Shown piece by piece: positions 31,532 through 38,564 of a stretch of DNA of 64,000 bases. Within the stretch, counting starts at the first letter, position 1; each line of letters opens with the position of its first letter. Both the position numbers and the translations under genes were made by a program. Under the pieces are notes generated by a model. That model had not been told where the DNA came from. It saw only the letters and a list, made by a program, of their open reading frames with translations, and searched no databases. Source of the stretch: Clostridioides difficile ATCC 9689 = DSM 1296 (GTDB lineage Bacteria > Bacillota > Clostridia > Peptostreptococcales > Peptostreptococcaceae); the NCBI RefSeq assembly GCF_001077535.1, contig NZ_CP011968.1, forward strand, positions 2,728,001 through 2,792,000, given 5' to 3'.

Positions 31532-32749
31532 TTATAATTCTATAATTTTAAAACCTTTTTCTTCTATAGCTTTCTTTATTCTAGCTATATGGTCATAATC
31601 TATTGTCTCTAATATAAATTCCGCACTTTGTTTTCCTAGAGCTTCCCCTGCTGATAATTTACCTTGATTAGCACTTAAAATGTTTCCACCATTCTCACTT
31701 ATTATTCTAGTTAACTCAGCAAAGTTTCCTGGCTTATCTTCCATAATTGTACTAAATGAATATCTTCTTCCTTCTTTAGCTAAAGCAACACCTATTATTC
31801 TATATAACGTATTTATGTCTATATTACCACCAGATATTATACAAACTACATTTTCATCTTTTGCTGGTACATACTTACCACTTAATATAGCAGCTGTACA
31901 TACAGCACCAGCACCTTCTGAAACTATTTTTTGACTTTCCATCATAAATAATATTGATTCTGCAATTTCTGTCTCTTCAACCACTACTATTTCATCAACC
32001 AATTCATTTATTATTTCAAAAGTTAAATCTCCTGGAGTTTTAACAGCTATACCATCAGCTATTGTAGTATCATTAAATGCTGTTGTTACTTTTCCATTTT
32101 TTATTGACTCTTTCATTGAAGGTATATTTGCAGTTTGAACACCGACTATTTTTACATTAGGATTTAATGCTTTTGCTGCAACAGCAACACCAGAGATGAT
32201 TCCTCCTCCACCAACTGGGCATAGTATAGTATCAACTTTATTGTCTAATTGTTCGAAAATTTCAAGAGATATAGTTCCTTGTCCTGCTATAACATACTTA
32301 TCATTGAATGGATGTAAGAAAGTTGCTCCTGTTTCTTTTTGTATTTCAACAGCTTTTGCATATGCATCATCATAAACCGCACCATTTAAAACTACTTCTG
32401 CTCCATAACCTTTAGTTGCACTAACTTTTGCTAAAGGCGCAGTTGCTGGCATTACTATTGTAGATTTTATACCAGTCATTTTTGCTCCCAATGCAACTCC
32501 TTGAGCATGATTCCCTGCACTTGAAGCTATAACTCCATTTGCCTTTTCTTCATCTGTTAAACTCGCTATTTTGTTACAAGCTCCTCTTAATTTAAAAGAA
32601 CCTGTTTTTTGAAGATTCTCACATTTATAGAACACATTTGCTCCTGTTTTTTCGCTAAGTTTAACACTTTCAAGTAAGTCAGTTCTTTTTACTATGTTCT
32701 TAATGGTCTCTCTAGCCTCTTTTACATCTGTTAAGGTAACATTCATCAT
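31532..32749 (-). CDS. ilvA: Threonine ammonia-lyase with C-terminal ACT domain
   Basis: 405 residues from the ATG at 32749; a TTG at 32773 lacks a ribosome site. PLP Lys in KTGSFKLRGACNK (near 55), glycine loop VGGGGIISG. The C-terminal ~75 residues (RRYSFSTIMEDKPGNFAEL) form one ACT-like domain. It deaminates threonine to 2-oxobutyrate. The single short ACT domain resembles catabolic-type enzymes rather than the long biosynthetic IlvA, so tdcB would be an equally fair symbol. Confidence 0.92.
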   Translation of the reverse strand: MMNVTLTDVKEARETIKNIVKRTDLLESVKLSEKTGANVFYKCENLQKTGSFKLRGACNKIASLTDEEKANGVIASSAGNHAQGVALGAKMTGIKSTIVMPATAPLAKVSATKGYGAEVVLNGAVYDDAYAKAVEIQKETGATFLHPFNDKYVIAGQGTISLEIFEQLDNKVDTILCPVGGGGIISGVAVAAKALNPNVKIVGVQTANIPSMKESIKNGKVTTAFNDTTIADGIAVKTPGDLTFEIINELVDEIVVVEETEIAESILFMMESQKIVSEGAGAVCTAAILSGKYVPAKDENVVCIISGGNIDINTLYRIIGVALAKEGRRYSFSTIMEDKPGNFAELTRIISENGGNILSANQGKLSAGEALGKQSAEFILETIDYDHIARIKKAIEEKGFKIIEL

Positions 32750-33407
32750 TTCATTCCACTCCCGTAAATCCAATTTTTGTTTATTACTTTCTATATAATT
32801 CTATATCTTTTTTTTTTAAAAATCAACATGTAAACGATTTTTATAATTTTTTAATTAATCACAAAAAACCTAAAAATACAACAATTGCATACAATAAACA
32901 TATATCTTCAATTCATTTAAATTACATTAAATGATAATTTAAAAATATTTTTTACATTCTTATTAAAGCAATAATATATACTTTATTATTTTTATTAAAA
33001 TTTATATTTTATATTATTTTATTTACCCAAAATCTATTTTTTTGATTTTATTTAACATTATTAAGATTAATAAATTAATAAAATACATGTCTTACTAAAC
33101 AACTTCAATATAAAAGAAAGTTTTACTTTATTTTTATTCAAAATTAGAAAACTATACATATATAATAAAATACAATAAAAAAACTAAGGTGATAATTAAA
33201 TTGAATATTTATTTTATATAACAATCATTTTTTATTAAAAGGTATTTTTTATTTTAACATATATTTAATAAGGCTAAATAGAGTTATTATTTTAATTTCA
33301 TACTTTACTTTTTCTATAAACCTATTATAATTAAAGTATAATCATTTTTGCAACTTGTTTATTTTATTATAAAAATGTGAAACTTATTACATAAGGAGGA
33401 ATTTAAC
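32750..33407. other. Long AT-rich intergenic region
   Basis: About 650 nt, strikingly poor in G and C even for this genome, between divergent threonine dehydratase and aspartate decarboxylase genes. I see no ORF, RNA motif or repeat. Only AAGGAGGAATTT before 33408 is assignable. It probably contains long regulatory or curved DNA. Confidence 0.5.
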
Positions 33408-35036
33408 ATGAAAAATCATACTTATAAAGAAATCAAAAACATATATGGAAAAATAAGCCCTTTTGAATTTAAGGACAAATTAATAGATATTGCAAAATAC
33501 ACTGCAAAAGAAAATAACAGAGAATTACTTGATGCAGGTCGTGGAAATCCAAACTGGACTTGTTCAACTGCTAGAGAAGCCTTTTTTACTTTTGGTCATT
33601 TCGCTATTACTGAAACTCGTTCTAATTGGGATTTAGGTCATTTGGCTGGAATGCCTCAAAAAAAGGGTATTAAAGAAAGATTTTTTAAATTTATAAATGA
33701 AAATATAGATATGCCTGGAGCATATTTAGCTAGAGATATTATAAACTTTGGTATAAATGAACTTGGATTTGATGGAGATGAATTTGTTCATGAACTAGCT
33801 GATGGAATTATTGGTGATAACTATCCACTTCCAGATAGAATGTTACCTCATATGGAAAAAATAGTACACGATTACCTAGTTCAAGAAATGAAATATGATA
33901 TATCAGGTAAATATGGTGATGTAGAAATTTTTGCTGTTGAAGGTGCTACAGCTGCTATGTGCTATATATTTGATTCATTAATGGCAAATGAACTTCTAAA
34001 AAAAGGAGATACAATAGCCTTAATGACTCCAATATTTACACCTTATCTTGAAATACCTAACCTTCCTCGTTACGACTTTAAAGTGGTAAATATAAATGCT
34101 AATGAAGTTGATGAAAAAGGTGCTCACACATGGCAATATACAAAAAAAGAATTAGAGAAACTTCGTGACAAATCTATTAAAGCTTTATTCGTTGTTAATC
34201 CTAATAATCCTGCTTCTATAGCTATGGATGAAACATCTTGTAATAATCTAATAGATGTAATTGAAAATTATAATAAAGATTTAATGATAATATCAGATGA
34301 TGTATATGGAACTTTTGTAGAAGATTTTTCATCCTTAATGTCAAAACTACCTTACAACACTGTTGGAGTATATTCTTATTCAAAATATTTTGGAGTTACA
34401 GGATGGAGACTTGGTACATTTGCCCTTCATAAGAAAAATGTTTTTGATAAGAAAATAAATGATTTAACTGGAGAATTAAAAAAATCAGTAGATAAGCGTT
34501 ACAGTGATATGAGTCTTAACCCTTCTAGCCTTTCATTTATGGAAAGAGTTGTTGCTGATAGCAGACTTGTTGCTCTCAACCATACTGCTGGTCTTTCTAC
34601 TCCACAGCAAGTACAAATGGCGTTTTTCTCTGCTTTTGCATTGATTGACAAAGTAGATGCCTACAAAAAACTCAATATGAGTATCTGCCATAGACGTCAA
34701 AAACTATTATTTGAAGCTTTAGAGCTTCCAATTAATGAAAACAAAAACAATGCTGCATATTACACTCAATTTGATATTGAAGAATGGGCTAAATTAAACT
34801 ACGGAGAAGGCTTATTTAAATTTATAAGTAAAAATGCATCTCCAGTAGATGTTCTTTATAAATTAGCTAATGACTATTCAGTAGTTTTACTTAGTGGAAA
34901 TGGATTCTATGGTCCTGAATGGTCAATTAGAATATCTCTAGCAAATCTATATGATGAAGCTTATACTAAGATAGGAAAAGCCATAAGAGAGATATTAAAT
35001 GGTTATATCGTTGAATGGCAAAAAATTAAGAAATAA
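33408..35036 (+). CDS. asdA: Aspartate 4-decarboxylase / aspartate aminotransferase
   Basis: 542 residues, the long form of this PLP enzyme. It converts L-aspartate to L-alanine and CO2. Visible features: LDAGRGNPNWTCSTAREAF near the N-terminus, VVNPNNPAS, SDDVYGTF, and the PLP Lys in VYSYSKYFGVTGWRLG. The asparaginase downstream makes aspartate, so the two genes would turn asparagine into alanine. AAGGAGGAATTT precedes the ATG. Confidence 0.93.
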   Translation: MKNHTYKEIKNIYGKISPFEFKDKLIDIAKYTAKENNRELLDAGRGNPNWTCSTAREAFFTFGHFAITETRSNWDLGHLAGMPQKKGIKERFFKFINENIDMPGAYLARDIINFGINELGFDGDEFVHELADGIIGDNYPLPDRMLPHMEKIVHDYLVQEMKYDISGKYGDVEIFAVEGATAAMCYIFDSLMANELLKKGDTIALMTPIFTPYLEIPNLPRYDFKVVNINANEVDEKGAHTWQYTKKELEKLRDKSIKALFVVNPNNPASIAMDETSCNNLIDVIENYNKDLMIISDDVYGTFVEDFSSLMSKLPYNTVGVYSYSKYFGVTGWRLGTFALHKKNVFDKKINDLTGELKKSVDKRYSDMSLNPSSLSFMERVVADSRLVALNHTAGLSTPQQVQMAFFSAFALIDKVDAYKKLNMSICHRRQKLLFEALELPINENKNNAAYYTQFDIEEWAKLNYGEGLFKFISKNASPVDVLYKLANDYSVVLLSGNGFYGPEWSIRISLANLYDEAYTKIGKAIREILNGYIVEWQKIKK

Positions 35037-35156
35037 TTATATTACACTGAAATATCTAAATTATATGAATAAAAGAGTTTATGTAGACCTTAACTACTTT
35101 TTTTGATATAATCCTATCGGAATTATAAATTTTATTTATGAAAGGCAGAGAATAGT

Positions 35157-36152
35157 ATGAGTATTAAGAAAAAAGTTGCCATAGTTTTTACTGGTGGAAC
35201 TATATCTATGACAGTAGATGATAAAGTCGGAGCAGCTATACCAACTTTATCAGGTGAACAAATACTATCAATGGTTACCAACATTGATAAAGTTGCAGAT
35301 GTTGAAGTTTTTAATTTTGATGAAATTCCAGGACCTCACATAACACCTTATAGAATGATGGAATTGAAAAACTATGTAAATGATTTATTAGCAAGAAAAG
35401 ATATTACAGGTGTTGTAATAACACATGGTACAGATAGTTTAGAGGAAACAGCTTATTTTCTAGACCTTACAATTGACAACATCAAACCTGTAATAGTCAC
35501 AGGTGCTATGAGAAGTAGTTCTGAACTTGGATATGATGGTTCAAGTAATTTATCTGCATCAGTTTGTACTGCAGTATCCAAAGATGCTATGGGAAAAGGA
35601 GTCCTTGTAGTTTTAAACAATGAAGTATTATTAGCTTCTGAAGCTACTAAAACAAATACTCTTTCTCTAAATACATTTAAATCTCTAACTAGTGGCCCAT
35701 TGGGAATAATTGACTGCAACGAACTTGTCCTTACAAGAGATATTGTAAATAGAACAATTATAGATACTGATAAGGTAGAATCTAAAGTTGCCTTATTTAA
35801 AGCATATGTAGGAGAAAATGCTGACTTTATAAGATTTGCTGTTGATAGTGGTTATAAAGGTATAGTTATTGAGGCAATGGGCAGAGGTAATATTCCTCCT
35901 CAAATGCTTTCTGGAGTTGAATATGCTAGAGAAAAAGGACTTCCTGTAGTTATAGTTTCTAGATGTCATTCAGGTAGAGTATTCGATAGTTATGGTTACT
36001 TTGGTTCTGGTAGAGATTTAAAAAATCTTGGTTGTATATTTGGTGGGGACTTACCAGGTCAAAAAGCTAGAATAAAACTTATCTTAGCACTTGGAAAAAC
36101 TGATAACCTTGATGAAATCAAAGATTTCTTTGAAAAAGGAATCTATTGTTAA
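35157..36152 (+). CDS. ansB: L-asparaginase
   Basis: 331 residues. Asparaginase signatures: VFTGGTISM (catalytic Thr near residue 14) and VVITHGTDSLEETAY (second Thr-Asp pair), with TGAMRSSSELGYDGSSNL after. No signal peptide, so a cytoplasmic enzyme. It hydrolyses asparagine to aspartate, which asdA can use. Its stop codon (36150-36152) lies inside the left copy of the 31-bp repeat, suggesting the gene's end served as an integration site. Confidence 0.93.
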   Translation: MSIKKKVAIVFTGGTISMTVDDKVGAAIPTLSGEQILSMVTNIDKVADVEVFNFDEIPGPHITPYRMMELKNYVNDLLARKDITGVVITHGTDSLEETAYFLDLTIDNIKPVIVTGAMRSSSELGYDGSSNLSASVCTAVSKDAMGKGVLVVLNNEVLLASEATKTNTLSLNTFKSLTSGPLGIIDCNELVLTRDIVNRTIIDTDKVESKVALFKAYVGENADFIRFAVDSGYKGIVIEAMGRGNIPPQMLSGVEYAREKGLPVVIVSRCHSGRVFDSYGYFGSGRDLKNLGCIFGGDLPGQKARIKLILALGKTDNLDEIKDFFEKGIYC

Positions 36153-36179
36153 TTCTAATAACTTCTATTTAATTATTTA
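36149..36179 (+). repeat. Left copy of 31-bp direct repeat (putative attachment site)
   Basis: The 31 bp from TTAATTCTAATAACTTC are matched at 41404-41434 with one mismatch. This copy starts one base before the asparaginase stop codon. See the right copy and the integrase remnant. Confidence 0.7.
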
Positions 36180-36218
36180 TTGATATTTCAACATTTTTAA
36201 ATCAAAATCTAATACTTA

Positions 36219-36235
36219 TGTCAGTTAAATGTCAG
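36219..36235 (+). repeat. Left 17-bp repeat (possible integrase arm site)
   Basis: TGTCAGTTAAATGTCAG is repeated exactly at 41259-41275. It contains two TGTCAG units. The two copies lie just inside the two ends of the proposed element, where tyrosine integrases bind arm-type sites. Confidence 0.65.
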
Positions 36236-36300
36236 CAAAATATTTTATCCACAATTTTTACACAAATTTTCCACAACTTATCCCCAATATTATCCACAAG

Positions 36301-36335
36301 AAAAAAGGTAGCACTTATATTAGTAGCTACCTTTT
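36301..36335 (-). terminator. Terminator after the blaI-like pseudogene
   Basis: AAAAGGTAGC (36335-36326) pairs with GCTACCTTTTTT (36312-36301), ending in T residues on the minus strand. Confidence 0.8.
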
Positions 36336-36340
36336 ATTTA

Positions 36341-36724
36341 TTAATCTTCATCTTTCCAGCTTTTTATCCAATTTCCTATTTCTATTATTTTTTCTTCAGT
36401 TATTTCTTCTCCATCATGTAATTTTGAAATTAGTTCTGATAATGGATTGTTATGTAGACCTCCAAAAATTCTTTTTCCCTCTATTTTGAGATATTCTTTC
36501 TCTTTTATTAATACTCTATAGTGTACATGTTTCCCAATTCTCTGCGATATGAAAAAACCTTTTTTAGTTAATCTAGCTAAAAGTGTAATTGTAGTTGTAT
36601 GCTTCCAAGCATATGTTTTTTCTATTTAATCTGCAACATCTTTTGATATTACAGTTTTATAACCAGTATTCCATATGTATTTCATAATTTTTAATTCTGC
36701 ATCTGGTAATTTTTTATTCAACAT
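36341..36724 (-). pseudogene. BlaI/MecI-type repressor gene with an internal stop
   Basis: 128 codons starting MLNKKLPDAELKIMKYIWNT, the typical winged-helix start of BlaI/MecI repressors. Codon 33 is TAA (36628-36626), within KDVAD-stop-IEKTYAWKH. The rest reads on normally (TTTITLLARLTKKGF, IGKHVHY) to a natural stop, near full family length. A single base change explains the break. No blaR1-like protease gene is adjacent. The gene lies within the proposed element and is probably decayed cargo. Confidence 0.85.
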
Positions 36725-36954
36725 AATATATTCCTTCTTTCAATTTATGTCACTTCCTCAAACTTATCTAGCTTAAATTAATAATAGGAGCTTTTTATCA
36801 CAAAAACTACAGGTAAATTTTTCTATATATTCTACGTATTTAGTCTGTTTTTAAGTGTGAAATTACGTTCATACCTATAAATTTATTCAATTTTCAAACA
36901 ATCTTGTTGAATAATAACTAATTCTATTGTATTATTTAGTTATAGAATAAAACT

Positions 36955-37046
36955 AAATCGGCAAAACTAGAGAAATCTAGTGACGCAAAGCTATAGGGAC
37001 TAAGACTTATATAAATATCTTATGAGTTATGTTAGCCAGTTGCCAA
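36955..37046 (+). promoter_or_regulatory. Cyclic di-GMP-I (GEMM) riboswitch
   Basis: The P1 strands GGCAA (36960-36964) and TTGCC (37040-37044) enclose CTAGAGAAATCTAG (P2 with GAAA-type loop), GACGCAAAGCTATAGGGACTAAG (core) and TATGTTAGCCAG (P3 3' side). These are the conserved parts of class I c-di-GMP aptamers. A weak stem CAAAG/CTTTTTG followed by a T-rich run (37044-37075) could be the expression platform. The RNA reads rightward into a short ORF and then the CRISPR array. Confidence 0.9.
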
Positions 37047-37101
37047 AGAGATATTGTTCTTTTTGTTTTTATGAAAGTTTTTTAGGGGGATAATAATTTA
37101 T

Positions 37102-37209
37102 ATGTTTAGAGATAAAATGGATAAATGTACACATATATTGACTGCTTATATTAGCAGTTCGTATGATTATTGTAATTTTTTGGATACAATTTACATTCCA
37201 TATAGTTAA
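37102..37209 (+). CDS. Short ORF downstream of the riboswitch, running into the CRISPR array
   Basis: 35 codons, MFRDKMDKCTHILTAYISSS and onwards, ending at a TAA inside the first CRISPR repeat. A GGGGG tract lies 12 nt before the ATG, which is a little far. The last ~8 residues are encoded by the repeat, so this is either a gene cut short by the array or a chance ORF. I do not recognise the protein. Confidence 0.3.
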   Translation: MFRDKMDKCTHILTAYISSSYDYCNFLDTIYIPYS

Positions 37210-37750
37210 TATAAAACTTGTGTTTATTGTGATAGTGCCGAACAGGTGTTAATACGATTTACATTCCATATAGTTAATATAAAGCTCTAATTTAATAGCT
37301 TTATTTTTAGCAAAATACCCAAATTTACATTCCATATAGTTAATATAAAACCGGTTCCCTCCGAAGTTCATAGAGATTCTTATCAGCATGATTTACATTC
37401 CATATAGTTAATATAAAACAAATGCTGAAAGATAATTCGGTTGGGGATTTAATGAAATTTACATTCCATATAGTTAATGTAAAACTAAATAGAGCAGATG
37501 AGGCTTTTCAAGAAGCCGATAGATTTACATTCCATATAGTTAATATAAAACTCTGATGTTGTGAGATTTGAAAAAAACGGTAAATTGAATTTACATTCCA
37601 TATAGTTAATATAAAACGCTGATAAAGTTATTAAAAGTAAAATTGCTGAAATACTATTTACATTCCATATAGTTAATATAAAACATGAGGAAGTTAATAA
37701 AGTAAATGGCATAGATGCTGAATTTACATTCCATATAGTTAATATAAAAC
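37189..37750 (-). CRISPR. CRISPR array, 9 repeats and 8 spacers
   Basis: 29-bp repeats at 37189, 37257, 37323, 37391, 37457, 37523, 37589, 37656 and 37722. On the minus strand they begin GTTTTATATTAACTATATGG and end AATGTAAAT. Spacers are 37-39 nt. The repeat at 37257 has an A-to-G change near its right end and that at 37457 an A-to-G change in TTAATGTAAAAC; the other seven are identical. The repeat type is that of the C. difficile I-B system. No cas genes are present here, so Cas proteins must come from elsewhere. Transcription is judged minus from the leader side. Confidence 0.97.
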
Positions 37751-37935
37751 CCCAAAATAAATTGAGTATTTCCAATGCCTACACATATACAAATCTCTCA
37801 AATTTGCAGTGAACCATGAGTAGTGCAATTGATAACACTTATCACAAGTCCTCAATGCCTTATATTTCAACTGTTAAGCCTTAATTTCTTCAAAAAATCG
37901 AACACTGCAAAATTTCTATGACTTTATTATATCAT
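37751..37935 (-). promoter_or_regulatory. CRISPR leader
   Basis: Non-coding AT-rich DNA adjoining the repeat at 37722-37750 on the side where repeats are most uniform. On the minus strand it contains GCATTGAGGACTTGTGATAA and GTTCACTGCAAATTTGAGAG. It holds no ORF. Its place 5' of GTTTTA agrees with the usual leader position for this repeat family. Confidence 0.7.
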
Positions 37936-37948
37936 AAAAATATTATTT

Positions 37949-37978
37949 TTGAATATCTGTACCAATTTGTGATATAAT
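37949..37978 (+). promoter_or_regulatory. Antitoxin RNA promoter
   Basis: TTGAAT (37949-37954), an 18-nt spacer and TATAAT (37973-37978). Transcription should start near 37985, at AGCAAGAAG. Confidence 0.75.
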
Positions 37979-37984
37979 AAAAGC

Positions 37985-38110
37985 AAGAAGAACTACAATC
38001 TATTTTGCTGTAGAGTGGAGTTCATAATTTAGAAATTACTTAGTTTTATGGAATCTGATTTTTAAATCAAATTCCCAACCACTCTTAGTTGCCGCTTTGA
38101 GTGGTTTTTT
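37985..38110 (+). ncRNA. Antisense antitoxin RNA of the type I toxin locus (RCd8-like)
   Basis: Predicted RNA of about 125 nt from the promoter at 37949-37978 to a terminator, CCACTC (38079-38084) and GAGTGG (38099-38104) followed by six T. It covers the 3' end of the toxin gene on the opposite strand, so it can pair with the toxin mRNA over ~70 coding bases and its 3' tail. This matches the known type I arrangement in C. difficile. No expression was observed here; ends are inferred. Confidence 0.8.
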
Positions 38111-38194
38111 ACGCTTTCTAAATAGTTTGCTAGCTATATAAACTATTAAGCTAGCAGATAGACTTGCTAGTATGCCTTGTAAAAAATTATCCAT
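38036..38194 (-). CDS. Type I toxin, small membrane protein (CD2517.1 family)
   Basis: 52 residues: MDNFLQGILASLSASLIVYI, a transmembrane helix (~6-24), then a strongly basic stretch SKLFRKRKKPLKAATKSGW and a short tail ending FHKTK. This is the hydrophobic-then-basic layout of C. difficile type I toxins found beside CRISPR arrays. GGGAGGTGA precedes the ATG. The ribosome site can pair with an upstream CCTCCC, and the antisense RNA overlaps the 3' half. Confidence 0.92.
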   Translation of the reverse strand: MDNFLQGILASLSASLIVYIASKLFRKRKKPLKAATKSGWEFDLKIRFHKTK

Positions 38195-38288
38195 GTATAT
38201 TCACCTCCCTTCTTAGCGTCGGGAGGATAATTTTTTGATACATGAACTCCACTCTATAAATTGTAGATTACATCTTCTTGCTAAAAAT

Positions 38289-38294
38289 ATTATA
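38289..38294 (-). promoter_or_regulatory. Toxin promoter -10 element
   Basis: TATAAT on the minus strand (38294-38289). Transcription would begin near 38282 at AGCAAGAAG, the same sequence that begins the antitoxin RNA. No clear -35 box is seen. Confidence 0.6.
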
Positions 38295-38404
38295 ACATAT
38301 AATTCTTACATATTTTACCTATTTATTACTTTTTACATTATAATAATATTCTTTTAATCAAAAAAACACCTACTATTAAAGTAAATGTTTTTAAGTATTT
38401 TTAA

Positions 38405-38564
38405 TTTTAAAATCCATATAGTTCATATGAAACTAAATATAATAACTCAACATATGAGCAATATCGAGACATTTACATACCACATAGTTAATATAAAACG
38501 AAAATAAAAAAATTAAACTTATAAAACCCTTATTAATTTACATACCCACTAGTTATTTATATTC
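38405..38564 (-). CRISPR. Decayed remnant of a second CRISPR array
   Basis: One well-formed repeat at 38471-38499 (ATTTACATACCACATAGTT and on), with degenerate copies at 38405-38433 (CCATATAGTTCATATGAAAC) and 38536-38564 (ATTTACATACCCACTAGTT). The intervals are 37 and 36 nt, the size of spacers. The intact unit has CCACATAG where the main array has CCATATAG, so it is a different repeat subtype. The rightmost copy overlaps the last codons of the cell-wall protein gene. Confidence 0.75.

Larger units (their letters stand above)
37982..38282. repeat. Imperfect inverted repeat flanking the toxin-antitoxin locus
   Basis: Three blocks in the same order occur inward from each side: AGCAAGAAG (37982-37990; complement 38274-38282), CTACAAT (37993-37999; complement 38260-38266) and AGAGTGGAGTTCAT (38012-38025; complement 38242-38255). 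The two RNAs therefore share their first ~40 nt, and the toxin mRNA has complementary 5' and 3' ends. Confidence 0.85.

Noticed and set aside
37485-37775. A 96-codon ORF read leftward through the CRISPR array with a repeated NVNS-like motif
   Set aside because: The periodic peptide is simply the translation of the DNA repeats; there is no ribosome site.
37189-38564. A complete CRISPR-Cas locus
   Set aside because: No cas gene or fragment was found on either strand in the window; the arrays must use Cas proteins made elsewhere.
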